64,000 nucleotides of DNA, taken from NCBI GenBank assembly GCA_019117495.1, contig DWZP01000025.1, positions 1 through 64,000 of the forward strand, given 5' to 3'. This document shows positions 1 through 8,663 of this stretch, in pieces; within the stretch, counting starts at the first letter, position 1; the number at the start of each line of letters is the position of its first letter. A program made the translations under genes and the position numbers. The notes under the pieces were generated by a model. That model made no database searches, was not told the origin of the DNA, and saw only the letters and a program-made list of their open reading frames with translations. The stretch is from Fusicatenibacter_A intestinipullorum. Its GTDB lineage: Bacteria; Bacillota; Negativicutes; Acidaminococcales; Acidaminococcaceae.

Positions 1-1060
1 CTCTGGAATTAAAGAAACGATCATCTACAAGAGTTGGTTCATAAACAATAACTTCTATACCTTTTGCTTTAATACGTTTCATAACGCCCTGAATTGATGA
101 TTGCCTAAAATTATCGCTGTTTGCCTTCATTGTCAAGCGGTAAACGCCGACAATTTTAGGATGTTTTTCTATTATTCTGTCGGCAATAAAATCCTTACGT
201 GTACGGTTAGCCTGCACGATTGCACCAATAATATTATTAGGCACATCATGGTAATTTGCTAAAAGCTGTTTTGTGTCCTTTGGCAAACAATATCCACCGT
301 AGCCAAAGGAAGGATTATTATAAAAATCACCTATACGCGGGTCAAGACAAACTCCCTTAATAATTTGTTTGGTATTTAACCCTCTAACCTCTGCGTAGGT
401 ATCAAGTTCATTAAAATACGCCACTCTTAAAGCCAGGTAAGTATTGGCAAAAAGTTTAACAGCTTCTGCTTCAGTAGGATTTGTATATAATACAGGTATA
501 TCCTTTTTTATTGCTGCCTCTTTTAAAAGCTCTACAAATTGTTTCGCTTTTTCCTGCAAATACTCATCTTCTCCAACACCTGCAATTATACGCGAAGGAT
601 ATAAATTATCATAAAGAGCCTTGCCTTCACGTAAAAACTCCGGTACAAAAATAATTTTCAGTGTTGGATATTCTTTTCTGATACCTTCTGTAAAACCAAC
701 AGGCACCGTAGACTTAATAATTACTATTGCTTTAGTATTAACCTTTTCAATAATATCAAGCACGGCATTTACGGAAGATGTATCAAAATAGTTTTTCTGC
801 GGATTATAATTGGTAGGTGTTGCAACAATTATAAAATCGGCATCTTTATAAGCTGCTTCTGCATTTGTTGTTGCAGCTAAATCCAATTTTTTATTTACCA
901 GATAATCTTCAATTTCTTTATCCACAATAGGTGATTTTTTTGCATTTATTAAATCTACCTTATTTTGAATAATATCTACTGCTTCAACGTGATTATGCTG
1001 GGCAAGCAAAACAGCATTTGATAAACCCACATAACCGGTACCTGCTACTGCAATTTTCAT
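1..1060 (-). CDS. ugd: UDP-glucose 6-dehydrogenase, 3' end cut by the window edge
   Basis: Oxidises UDP-glucose to UDP-glucuronate with NAD, supplying acidic sugar for surface polysaccharide. About 353 codons are visible. The N terminus is a Rossmann motif (MKIAVAGTGYVGLSNA), followed by the central family segments SRIIAGVG and the catalytic-cysteine motif GYGGYCLPKD near residue 265. The stop codon lies beyond base 1. The start at 1060 has AGGAGA just upstream. It is the last visible gene of the minus-strand polysaccharide unit, directly after a UDP-glucuronate-epimerase-like gene that could use its product. The family assignment is firm; exact nucleotide-sugar specificity is inferred. Confidence 0.9.
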   Translation of the reverse strand, partial: MKIAVAGTGYVGLSNAVLLAQHNHVEAVDIIQNKVDLINAKKSPIVDKEIEDYLVNKKLDLAATTNAEAAYKDADFIIVATPTNYNPQKNYFDTSSVNAVLDIIEKVNTKAIVIIKSTVPVGFTEGIRKEYPTLKIIFVPEFLREGKALYDNLYPSRIIAGVGEDEYLQEKAKQFVELLKEAAIKKDIPVLYTNPTEAEAVKLFANTYLALRVAYFNELDTYAEVRGLNTKQIIKGVCLDPRIGDFYNNPSFGYGGYCLPKDTKQLLANYHDVPNNIIGAIVQANRTRKDFIADRIIEKHPKIVGVYRLTMKANSDNFRQSSIQGVMKRIKAKGIEVIVYEPTLVDDRFFNSR

Positions 1061-1071
1061 TATAACATCTC

Positions 1072-2052
1072 CTATTTATGGTAAAACTCTCTATACCATT
1101 TTACAAATCTGGTAAGCCCTTCCCCAATGCTTGTCTGCGGCTTAAAATTAAAATTCTTTTCCAACTCGCTGACATCGGCATAAGTCTGGTAAACATCGCC
1201 GGGCTGCATTGGCAGATATTTCTTTTTAGCCTCAATACCGATAATATTTTCCAAAGTTTCAATAAAGGTTAAAAGTTTTTCAGGTTTATTATTGCCGATA
1301 TTATAAATTTTATACCTATCGCCGTTTTCATCAGCCTCCGGCGAGCATGGCAAAATATTTTCAATACCGGTTACAATATCATCAATGTAAGTAAAATCCC
1401 TTAACATATCACCGTTATTAAAAATTTTAATCGGCTCACCGGCAAAAATTTTATTAGTAAAACCAAAATATGCCATATCCGGACGGCCAAACGGACCATA
1501 AACAGTAAAAAAGCGTAGTCCGGTTGCCGGAATTTTATAAAGATGAGCATAAGTAAACGCCATCAGTTCATTAGATTTTTTAGTCGCGGCATAAAGGCTG
1601 ATTGGCCTGTCAACATTATCGTCAACCGAAAAAGGTGTTTTTTGCTGATTGCCATAAACAGACGAGCTGGATGCATATACCAAATGCTCTACCGGATTAC
1701 GACGGCACGCTTCTAAAATATTGAAGAACCCAACAATATTAGAATCTATATAAGCTTTAGGATTTTCGATACTGTAACGCACACCAGCCTGCGCAGCAAG
1801 ATTTACAACAATATCAGGCTTATATGTTTTAAAGGTTTCATTAACTGCTTTTTCATCAGCCAAATCAGCATGAATAAATTTAAAATTATCAAACTGATTT
1901 AAAATATTAAGACGTGCTTTTTTTAAATTTACATCATAATAATCGTTAAGATTATCATAACCGATAATTAAAAAGCCTTTTTTTAATAATGCATTAGCTA
2001 AATGAAAGCCAATAAATCCGGCAGAGCCGGTTATAAGAATTGCTTTCTTCAT
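1072..2052 (-). CDS. NAD-dependent epimerase, UDP-glucuronate 4-epimerase type
   Basis: Extended short-chain dehydrogenase acting on nucleotide sugars. The glycine motif TGSAGFIGFH is at the N terminus, then GYDNLNDYYD, which is characteristic of CapI-like UDP-glucuronate 4-epimerases. The catalytic Ser-Tyr-Lys set is visible as YASSSSVYG and YAATKKSNE. An in-frame ATG lies 9 bases upstream at 2061, but AAAGGA abuts it, so the start at 2052 has better spacing. It sits 11 bases before ugd, which would make UDP-glucuronate for it to convert to UDP-galacturonate. Other NDP-sugar substrates cannot be excluded. Confidence 0.85.
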   Translation of the reverse strand: MKKAILITGSAGFIGFHLANALLKKGFLIIGYDNLNDYYDVNLKKARLNILNQFDNFKFIHADLADEKAVNETFKTYKPDIVVNLAAQAGVRYSIENPKAYIDSNIVGFFNILEACRRNPVEHLVYASSSSVYGNQQKTPFSVDDNVDRPISLYAATKKSNELMAFTYAHLYKIPATGLRFFTVYGPFGRPDMAYFGFTNKIFAGEPIKIFNNGDMLRDFTYIDDIVTGIENILPCSPEADENGDRYKIYNIGNNKPEKLLTFIETLENIIGIEAKKKYLPMQPGDVYQTYADVSELEKNFNFKPQTSIGEGLTRFVKWYREFYHK

Positions 2053-2065
2053 TACTTTCATTCCT

Positions 2066-3070
2066 TTATAAACCTAATTTTAAACGAATTTTAAGAATAG
2101 AATACCAAAAATACGAATTTAACATTTTAATATAATTTCCTTTATGCCTAAATACCTCAGCCATGCGTTTAAAATTATGATAATGCTGCGGTGTTTTTGG
2201 TGGCATTGCATCAGGCATACTATCCCAGTATGATAAATCAAGATAATATCGCCATTTTTTGTCAGCTTCATACAATACCATATCCCATGGTTTATCTCTG
2301 CCTAAAAAATGGCATATTAAAGTATCTTCAGGCATGTTATCTCCAGCATATTGATTAAACTTATGTCCTATAAACAACGCATTACCATCCACAACCATAT
2401 TAATAATATCTTGGCTTTGACCTAAAAATTTTTTAGGATCAGCCCCTTGATAATAAAAAGCTTTTTCTGTAATATGTTCTTTCTCCCACTCATTAATATC
2501 AATCCACATAATGCCATCATTAAAGTATTTTCCATTCTTCATATGCAAAAATTTAGTACGATATTCAACTGCATCAGGAGAATCAGAAACGGCTGCAATA
2601 GGTTTACCGTCCAGATTAAGATTAACAAATTGATCTATATCTCCCAAACAAATCATATCTGCATCCATATATAAAAGTTTATCTGTAATTTCTTTTAAAA
2701 TTTTAGGCATAATAAGCCGCAAATATGTAACTCTGGAAAATCTGTTCATTTTTAAATGAAATCCTTCAAAAGGTTTCATATCTATTACATAAACATAAAA
2801 ATTTTGTTGGTATTTTTCTGCGGTCTTTTTTACTTTTTCTAAATCATCTTCATTATAAGAATCAACAAAAATATGTATATTAAATTTTTTATCTTTATTA
2901 TTCTCTAAAATAGAAGTAGCAGCTACGCCCATCTGCATAAAAAATGCAGCGTTAATATTAAATCCAATATTAACTATATGGTTTGTGTTTATTGCATCAT
3001 TAGTCAAATATTCATAAGAAATTTTTTCAATTATAAATTTTGTTTTTTGAAATAAATCCTTGTCAAACAT
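2066..3070 (-). CDS. Family 8 glycosyltransferase (LPS galactosyl/glucosyltransferase-like)
   Basis: A retaining GT-A glycosyltransferase of family GT8, as in RfaI/RfaJ enzymes that extend the LPS outer core. The N-terminal region opens with HIVNIGFNINAAFFMQMGVA. The metal-binding DXD motif is in LLYMDADMICLGD near residue 135, with C-terminal histidines in LICHFLGRDKPW completing the metal site. Base composition is more AT-rich than the heptose genes upstream, as is common for variable outer-core or O-antigen genes. It lies in the same minus-strand run as the heptosyltransferases. The acceptor and sugar donor cannot be told from sequence. Confidence 0.85.
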   Translation of the reverse strand: MFDKDLFQKTKFIIEKISYEYLTNDAINTNHIVNIGFNINAAFFMQMGVAATSILENNKDKKFNIHIFVDSYNEDDLEKVKKTAEKYQQNFYVYVIDMKPFEGFHLKMNRFSRVTYLRLIMPKILKEITDKLLYMDADMICLGDIDQFVNLNLDGKPIAAVSDSPDAVEYRTKFLHMKNGKYFNDGIMWIDINEWEKEHITEKAFYYQGADPKKFLGQSQDIINMVVDGNALFIGHKFNQYAGDNMPEDTLICHFLGRDKPWDMVLYEADKKWRYYLDLSYWDSMPDAMPPKTPQHYHNFKRMAEVFRHKGNYIKMLNSYFWYSILKIRLKLGL

Positions 3071-3082
3071 TTTTATCCTCGA

Positions 3083-4132
3083 TTATTTACTATGTTTCTC
3101 CAGCATTTCTTCTGCTGCGGTGATGACCTGCGCTACGGTGAGGCGGGTCATGCACTGCATATCGCTGCATTTGTGCTTCATGCCGCCCGCACAGCCAAGG
3201 CACGGCGGCTGAGCAGTTACAATGACAGCGTCCTTGGTATAAGGGCCATACAGCTTTGGGTTGCTCGGCCCGTACATTGCTACAATGGGCACCTTCTGGC
3301 TGATGGCAACGTGCATTGGCCCGCTGTCGTTAGTAATAATAAGGCTGCACCGGCGCATGGCTGCTGCCAGCCCGCCAATGCCGAATGCACCTGTTGCAAT
3401 AACAGGCACAGTTTTCATATGGCTTACGGCCTCCTGCACCATTTCTTCATCCATGGCACCGCCAAAGTATACAACTTTATAGCCATTATTTGCAAAATGG
3501 TCGGCAACTTCGGCAAAGCGTTCCGGTGCCCAGCGCTTAGTAACAACCGCACTGCCTATATTAAAGCCTATCAGTTTATCTTTATCCGTTACGCCATGAG
3601 CTTGCCAGAAATCTGCTGCTTCTTTAACATGGCATTCGCCCGGAAAAATTTCCAGCCCGTTATTTGTCAGGTCTTCTACTCCAAGCTGCTTCAGCACGTC
3701 CAGATACATATCCGCCGCGTGCATAGTGCGGTCAAGCGGCGTAAACACATCCCAGCGCCATTTAAAAATGGTATGAGTTGTGCCGGTACGCAATTTAACA
3801 CTGGTCAGCGCATCAATAAAAGAACATCTTTCGTTAGGATGCAGGTTTATCAATACGTCAAATTTATGCTTACTTAAATGGCGTGCACAGGCAATTAATG
3901 CCAGAATACTGTTGTCGCGCCCTTTTTTGTCGATGGTAATTACTTCATCAAGATAAGGATTGAAAAGCACTACGTCTTTTAACTTTTCATCCACCAGCAT
4001 GGCAATATGGCTGTCCGGCGCAGCCTTGCGCAGCGCATGAATAAACGGCGTCGTCAGCGTCAAATCGCCAAGATGCATTAAAAAGGTAACCAGTATTTTT
4101 TTGCCGTTAAGTTCAACCATTTGTTTCACCAC
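3083..4132 (-). CDS. Family 9 glycosyltransferase, heptosyltransferase II/III-like
   Basis: Probably transfers ADP-heptose to the LPS inner core at the cytoplasmic face. GT9 hallmarks are LVTFLMHLGDLTLTTPF at the N terminus, a middle nucleotide-sugar-binding segment (GFNIGSAVVTKRWAPERFAE) and the C-terminal TNDSGPMHVA motif, followed by a Cys-rich tail (CLGCAGGMKHKCSDMQC) seen in many WaaF/WaaQ proteins. It overlaps the preceding heptosyltransferase gene by 20 bases. A second in-frame ATG (MVELNG) 12 bases in is an alternative start. Whether it is WaaF or WaaQ type is not decided. Confidence 0.85.
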   Translation of the reverse strand: MVKQMVELNGKKILVTFLMHLGDLTLTTPFIHALRKAAPDSHIAMLVDEKLKDVVLFNPYLDEVITIDKKGRDNSILALIACARHLSKHKFDVLINLHPNERCSFIDALTSVKLRTGTTHTIFKWRWDVFTPLDRTMHAADMYLDVLKQLGVEDLTNNGLEIFPGECHVKEAADFWQAHGVTDKDKLIGFNIGSAVVTKRWAPERFAEVADHFANNGYKVVYFGGAMDEEMVQEAVSHMKTVPVIATGAFGIGGLAAAMRRCSLIITNDSGPMHVAISQKVPIVAMYGPSNPKLYGPYTKDAVIVTAQPPCLGCAGGMKHKCSDMQCMTRLTVAQVITAAEEMLEKHSK

Positions 4133-5150
4133 GCTTTTTTGTATAATGCCCGTACACCATTTCCGGTGTAATATCGTACATGCAGTGCCAGTCGCTGCAA
4201 TGTTTTTTTAAGCAGCCTGCGCATTTGGCCGGGCTGATAATTACTGTACTGTTTTTGCTGCCGTAAGGGCCGGTGCGGTCTGCCTTGGTAGGCCCGTACA
4301 TAGCAATAAGCGGCTTTTTAAGCGCCGCCGCAAAATGGAGCGGCCCTGTATCGCCGCTGATATAAAACACGCTGCCTTTAATCAGCGCTGCCAGTTCGCG
4401 CAGCGAGGTTTGCCCGATTAAATTAATCAGCTTGCCCGATTGGCAGCCTTTGACGATTTCTTCGCCCTTCGGTGCGTCATCCGGCCCGCCTGCCAGCACT
4501 ACACTTGCGCCGCTTTTAATAATCATCTGCGCCAGCTTGGCGTAATTTTCCGGCGGCCACACTTTGGTTTCCCAGCGCGCACCGGGCACCATTACAACGT
4601 ATTCGCCGCGCAGGCCTTTATTTTTAAGTTTTTCCGCCACGGCTTTGCTTTCTTTAGTCAAATCCGGCAGCGGAAAATGTATTTCATTTACCTCTGCGCC
4701 AAGATAACGCGCGACGTCAAGATAACGCTCGATAACATGGTCTTTGCTGTGACTGCCGCAGATTGGGCGGCTGACGAACCTGCTGCCCTCGCGCATTTCG
4801 CAGTAGCCTATGCGGCTCTTGCAGCCGCTTATTGCCGCCAGCACGGCGCTTTTAAACAGCCCCTGCAAATCAATCACCAAATCAAAGTGCTTGGAGTGCA
4901 GCAGCGCGCGCATTTCCCTGAAATAATGCAGCTTATCGCAAAGGCCCATTTTATTAAATTTTACCTTATCAAAATAAATAACTTCGTCAATAACGGGCGG
5001 GTCAGGCAAAAAGCCTGCAAACTGCGGGTGCACCAGCCACGTTATTTTCGCTTTTGGGTAACGCCTGCGCAGCGCGTCCGCAAACGGCAGCGAGTGCAGT
5101 ATGTCACCCAGCGAGCTCATTTTAATAAGTAAAATATTTTTATATTCCAT
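4113..5150 (-). CDS. waaC: LPS heptosyltransferase I-like (GT9)
   Basis: Likely adds the first heptose to Kdo of the LPS inner core. The N terminus reads IKMSSLGDILHSLPFADAL, typical of WaaC, followed by ITWLVHP. The second half has VVMVPGARWETKVWPPENYA and ISGDTGPLHFAAAL, the nucleotide-sugar-binding site. The C-terminal Cys cluster CAGCLKKHCSDWHC matches that of the next gene, so the two may derive from duplication. It starts one base from the gmhB stop and overlaps the next gene, indicating translational coupling. The symbol is by resemblance only. Confidence 0.82.
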   Translation of the reverse strand: MEYKNILLIKMSSLGDILHSLPFADALRRRYPKAKITWLVHPQFAGFLPDPPVIDEVIYFDKVKFNKMGLCDKLHYFREMRALLHSKHFDLVIDLQGLFKSAVLAAISGCKSRIGYCEMREGSRFVSRPICGSHSKDHVIERYLDVARYLGAEVNEIHFPLPDLTKESKAVAEKLKNKGLRGEYVVMVPGARWETKVWPPENYAKLAQMIIKSGASVVLAGGPDDAPKGEEIVKGCQSGKLINLIGQTSLRELAALIKGSVFYISGDTGPLHFAAALKKPLIAMYGPTKADRTGPYGSKNSTVIISPAKCAGCLKKHCSDWHCMYDITPEMVYGHYTKKRGETNG

Positions 5151-5151
5151 T

Positions 5152-5649
5152 TCACGCTATCTCTTTAACAAAATCAAGTAAACTGCCGCCTTCAAACAGG
5201 TATCCTTTAATGCCTGCCGCTTCAGCGGATTCCACATCGCGCGGCTTATCGCCGATTAAAAAGGCAGTATCCTTATCAATATCGTATTCTTCAAAAGCAC
5301 GCAGAATCAAGCCCGGCTTGGGTTTGCGGCAATCGCACTCCACGGCAAACTCCGCCACGGCACCGCCGGGAAGATGCGGGCAGTAATAAAATCTTTCTAT
5401 TTTTCCGCCTGCCTCTGCAATCTGCTGCGCCATATAATTATGCAGCTTCTGCATATCGCCAACGGTATAATAGCCGCGGGCTATACCGCTCTGGTTGGTA
5501 ACAACAAAAATTGTGTAACCTTTTTGGGTAAGATAGGCCAGCGCTTCTTTGGCGCCGTCAATCCACTCCAGGTCTTCAATTTTATATAAGTAAGATTTGT
5601 CAATGTTTAAAACGCCGTCGCGGTCAAAAAATGCAGCCTTAAGCTTCAT
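5152..5649 (-). CDS. gmhB: D-glycero-beta-D-manno-heptose 1,7-bisphosphate 7-phosphatase
   Basis: HAD-superfamily phosphatase removing the C7 phosphate in the ADP-heptose pathway. Motif I is FFDRDGVLN (nucleophile and acid aspartates) at the N terminus, motif II is VVTNQSG, and the end carries KPKPG and GDKPRDVE. A zinc-binding loop typical of GmhB is visible as CPHLPG followed by CDC. The 165-residue length fits the family. It overlaps hldD upstream by 11 bases, and its neighbours supply the steps before and after it. Confidence 0.92.
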   Translation of the reverse strand: MKLKAAFFDRDGVLNIDKSYLYKIEDLEWIDGAKEALAYLTQKGYTIFVVTNQSGIARGYYTVGDMQKLHNYMAQQIAEAGGKIERFYYCPHLPGGAVAEFAVECDCRKPKPGLILRAFEEYDIDKDTAFLIGDKPRDVESAEAAGIKGYLFEGGSLLDFVKEIA

Positions 5650-6613
5650 ATTTATAATACCCGCCGGTCTTGTCCAAAAGTGCGCAGTATTCGGCTACCG
5701 CTTCGTCAATATCGGTAAAGCCGCCGTCGTAGCCAGCTTCCAGAAGTTTCGTGGTATCTGCCTGCGTATAGCTCTGGTATTTGCCGCGCAGAACATCCGG
5801 GAACGGAATGTATTCCAGCGTGCCGCTGCCGAAATGTTTAAGCACGCCTTTGGCAAGCGTGTTAAAAGTATGCGCATGGCCGGTACCGCAGTTGTAAACG
5901 CCGCTCAGTTCCGGATGATCCCAGAAGAAAAAGTTTACTTTTACAACGTCTTTTACATAAATGAAGTCGCGGGTTTGTTCACCGTTACCGTAGCCGTCAA
6001 TGCCTTCAAACAGCTTAACCTTGCCTTCGGCTTTCCACTGGTTGTACATCTGGAAGACCATGGAGGCCATTTTGCCTTTGTGGTTTTCCTGCGGTCCGTA
6101 AACGTTAAAGTAACGCAGACCAACAATCTGGCTGCCGGTTTTGCCAAAATAACGGCGGGCATAGTTATCAAAGAACAGTTTGGAAAATGCATAAACATTC
6201 AGCGCTTCCTCGCATTCCGGTTTTTCGGTAAAGCCGTGCGCACCGCTGCCGTAGGTAGAAGCGGAAGAAGCGTAAATCATTTGAATTTTCCTGTCTGCTG
6301 CAAAATGCATCAGGTTTTTGGTATATTCAAAGTTGTTCTGCATCATGTATTTGCCGTTATATTCCATAGTATCGCTGCATGCGCCCTCGTGGAAAATAAC
6401 GTCAATTTTTTCATGGCTGAATTTGCCTGCTTTCAGTGCTTCGGCAAAATCAATTTTATCCATATAATCCAAAGCCTTTAAGCCCTGAATGTTTTTGAAT
6501 TTTACCATATTGGTAAGGTTATCAACGATAAGGATATCGTCGTGTCCGCGTTCGTTAAGGCCTTTAACAATGTTGCTGCCGATAAAGCCGGCACCGCCGG
6601 TTACAATAATCAT
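5639..6613 (-). CDS. hldD: ADP-L-glycero-D-manno-heptose 6-epimerase
   Basis: Last step of ADP-heptose synthesis: converts ADP-D,D-heptose to ADP-L,D-heptose for the heptosyltransferases. Begins MIIVTGGAGFIGSNIVKGLN, with the acidic NADP-discriminating region VDNL, catalytic YASSASTYG and YAFSKLFFD, and the HldD-like segment GLRYFNVYGPQE. Its start overlaps the hldE stop by 4 bases and its end overlaps gmhB by 11, so the pathway genes are translationally coupled. Confidence 0.93.
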   Translation of the reverse strand: MIIVTGGAGFIGSNIVKGLNERGHDDILIVDNLTNMVKFKNIQGLKALDYMDKIDFAEALKAGKFSHEKIDVIFHEGACSDTMEYNGKYMMQNNFEYTKNLMHFAADRKIQMIYASSASTYGSGAHGFTEKPECEEALNVYAFSKLFFDNYARRYFGKTGSQIVGLRYFNVYGPQENHKGKMASMVFQMYNQWKAEGKVKLFEGIDGYGNGEQTRDFIYVKDVVKVNFFFWDHPELSGVYNCGTGHAHTFNTLAKGVLKHFGSGTLEYIPFPDVLRGKYQSYTQADTTKLLEAGYDGGFTDIDEAVAEYCALLDKTGGYYKYEA

Positions 6614-8103
6614 AATTTGCCCTCCTTTACAAGCTGCGCTACTTTTTCTAATAACCCGGTTGTAGAATAACCGTCCTCAAATTTTATAATCTGTACTTCA
6701 CCGGCGTATTCGCGCCCGGCTACTTCGTCAGGTTTATAATCGCCGCCCTTAACCAAAATATCGGGGCGGATTTTTTTCACAAGTTCCGTTGGCGTATCTT
6801 CGTCAAACAGAACTACGGCGTCAACGCAGGCCAAAGCCGCCAGCACGCGCGCACGGTCAAGCTCGTGGTTCAGCGGACGCGTTGCGCCTTTCAAGCGTTT
6901 TACGGAAGCATCCGTGTTAAGCCCGACAATTAAATGCCTGCCAAGGCGTGCCGCCTGCTCCAGATACGAAACATGCCCGACATGCAGAATATCAAAGCAG
7001 CCGTTGGTGAAAACAATTTTTTCGCCGCAGGCACGCCAGGTATTGGCCAGCGATTCGATTTCCTGCCAGCTGAGCGTACGGTAGCCGTAACCGTCCTTAC
7101 GCTGCTCGGCAAGCAAATCCTTCAAAAGTTCGTCGCGGTGTACGGGGTAGGTACCAACTTTGCCAACAACAATGCCCGCCGCACGGTTTGCCATGTAAAC
7201 GGCATCTTCAAGTTCCAGCCCGCCTGCCGCACCGGCAAGAAGCGTTGCTGCAACCGTATCGCCTGCGCCTGAAACATCAAACACATCAAGCGCCGTTGCA
7301 GGGGCGTTAATAATAAGACCTTCCCGTCCTGCCAATGTCATGCCTTTTTCGCTGCGGGTTACAACTACATTTTTTATATCATACTGCGCCGCAGCTGCAC
7401 GCGCCAGGCGCAAAACAGGTTCATCCTCGTTGGGCACGGTTTCATGCGCAGCTTCGCACATTTCCTTTAAGTTCGGCGTAATAAAATCGCAGCCGCTGTA
7501 TTTCGTCCAGTCCGCACCCTTGGGATCAACCAGTACAGGCACTTTATGCTCACCTGCCGTTTTAATTACCCACTGCAGAAAGTTATGCGAGCATACTCCT
7601 TTGGCATAGTCCGAAATAGCAATACCATCCAAACCGCTGTCAATAAGGTTTAACAGCCACTCCGAAAGGCGCTCCGTTTCATCTTCAAACAGGTCGCCGA
7701 CCTCTTCAAAATCAAGGCGCAGCATTTGCTGCTTGGCACCCAAAATACGCATTTTGGTAATGGTAGAACGCTTATCCGATTTTATCAGCCCGCTGTAATC
7801 AATGCCGGCTTCTGCCATCATGCCTTCCAGCAGGCGGCGGTTTTCGTCATCGCCGGTAACGCCGCCAACATAAACCTTGCACTCCAGATGCGCCAGATTG
7901 GCGGCAACATTTGCCGCACCGCCCAAAACGGAAGTAATACGCGTTACCTTATTTACAGGCACCGGCGCTTCCGGCGAAATGCGTTTTACGTCGCCGTAAA
8001 AATAACGGTCCAGCATTACATCGCCGATAACGGCAATTTTTAATTGTTGTATTTTTTCTGCTAAAAATTTTGTGCAGCTGAGTTGTGACAATTTATTCAC
8101 CAT
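6610..8103 (-). CDS. hldE: Bifunctional heptose-7-phosphate kinase / heptose-1-phosphate adenylyltransferase
   Basis: A 497-residue fusion. Residues ~1-330 are a PfkB/ribokinase-type kinase (VLGGAANVAANLAHL near the N terminus; DVSGAGDTVAATLLAG with the catalytic Asp). Residues ~360-497 are a nucleotidyltransferase with FTNGCFDILHVGH and a C-terminal GYSTTGLLEK. Together they phosphorylate C1 of heptose-7-phosphate and, after GmhB acts, add AMP. It overlaps gmhA by 11 bases and hldD by 4. Some bacteria split these domains into HldA and HldC; here they are fused as in E. coli. Confidence 0.95.
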   Translation of the reverse strand: MVNKLSQLSCTKFLAEKIQQLKIAVIGDVMLDRYFYGDVKRISPEAPVPVNKVTRITSVLGGAANVAANLAHLECKVYVGGVTGDDENRRLLEGMMAEAGIDYSGLIKSDKRSTITKMRILGAKQQMLRLDFEEVGDLFEDETERLSEWLLNLIDSGLDGIAISDYAKGVCSHNFLQWVIKTAGEHKVPVLVDPKGADWTKYSGCDFITPNLKEMCEAAHETVPNEDEPVLRLARAAAAQYDIKNVVVTRSEKGMTLAGREGLIINAPATALDVFDVSGAGDTVAATLLAGAAGGLELEDAVYMANRAAGIVVGKVGTYPVHRDELLKDLLAEQRKDGYGYRTLSWQEIESLANTWRACGEKIVFTNGCFDILHVGHVSYLEQAARLGRHLIVGLNTDASVKRLKGATRPLNHELDRARVLAALACVDAVVLFDEDTPTELVKKIRPDILVKGGDYKPDEVAGREYAGEVQIIKFEDGYSTTGLLEKVAQLVKEGKL

Positions 8104-8653
8104 CCACCAGTTCGCAGATTATATGGCCGATTAAAATGTGCATTTCCTGTGCTCGCGCCGTTACCGGGCAGGGAATGGCGATGCAGATGTCACATTCGTC
8201 CTTCATTTTGCCGCCGCCCTGCGCCGTCATGCCAATGCACTGCATGCCTCTGGCCTTGGCTTCGGCAATAGCCGCCAGCACGTTTTTGCTGTTGCCGCTG
8301 GTAGAAATGCCAACCAGCACGTCGCCCTGCTGCCCGAGAGCTTCCACCTGACGGGAAAACACGCGGTCATAGCCGTAGTCGTTGGCAACCGCCGTTAAGA
8401 TGGAAGTATCGACGGTAAGTGCAATACCGGCAATGCCTTTGCGTTCTTTTTGAAAGCGCCCTACAAATTCGGCTGCTAAATGCTGGCTGTCGGCTGCGCT
8501 GCCGCCGTTGCCGCAGAACAGAACCTTGTGCCCACCTGCCAGTGCTTTTTTTATAATGGCAGCGGCATCAGCCACCTGCTGCATAATACCGCTTTGCGCA
8601 ACAAGCTGCGCCAAAGCAATATGTTCTTCAAAACGTGTTTTGATGATATCCAT
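8093..8653 (-). CDS. gmhA: Phosphoheptose isomerase
   Basis: Converts sedoheptulose-7-phosphate to D-glycero-D-manno-heptose-7-phosphate, committing carbon to LPS heptose. SIS-domain protein of 186 residues with KVLFCGNGGSAADSQHLAAE, the phosphate-binding VGISTSGNSKNVL and the metal-site histidine near the C terminus (EMHILIGHIICELVD). AGAGGTG precedes the ATG. It lies 10 bases downstream of the LptD-like gene and is the first enzyme of the pathway cluster. Confidence 0.94.
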   Translation of the reverse strand: MDIIKTRFEEHIALAQLVAQSGIMQQVADAAAIIKKALAGGHKVLFCGNGGSAADSQHLAAEFVGRFQKERKGIAGIALTVDTSILTAVANDYGYDRVFSRQVEALGQQGDVLVGISTSGNSKNVLAAIAEAKARGMQCIGMTAQGGGKMKDECDICIAIPCPVTARAQEMHILIGHIICELVDGE

Positions 8654-8663
8654 AACTCACCTC

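Noticed and set aside
3092..3877. 261-codon plus-strand frame opposite the GT9 gene
   Set aside because: It is a shadow of the heptosyltransferase, with His/Cys-rich composition typical of antisense frames.
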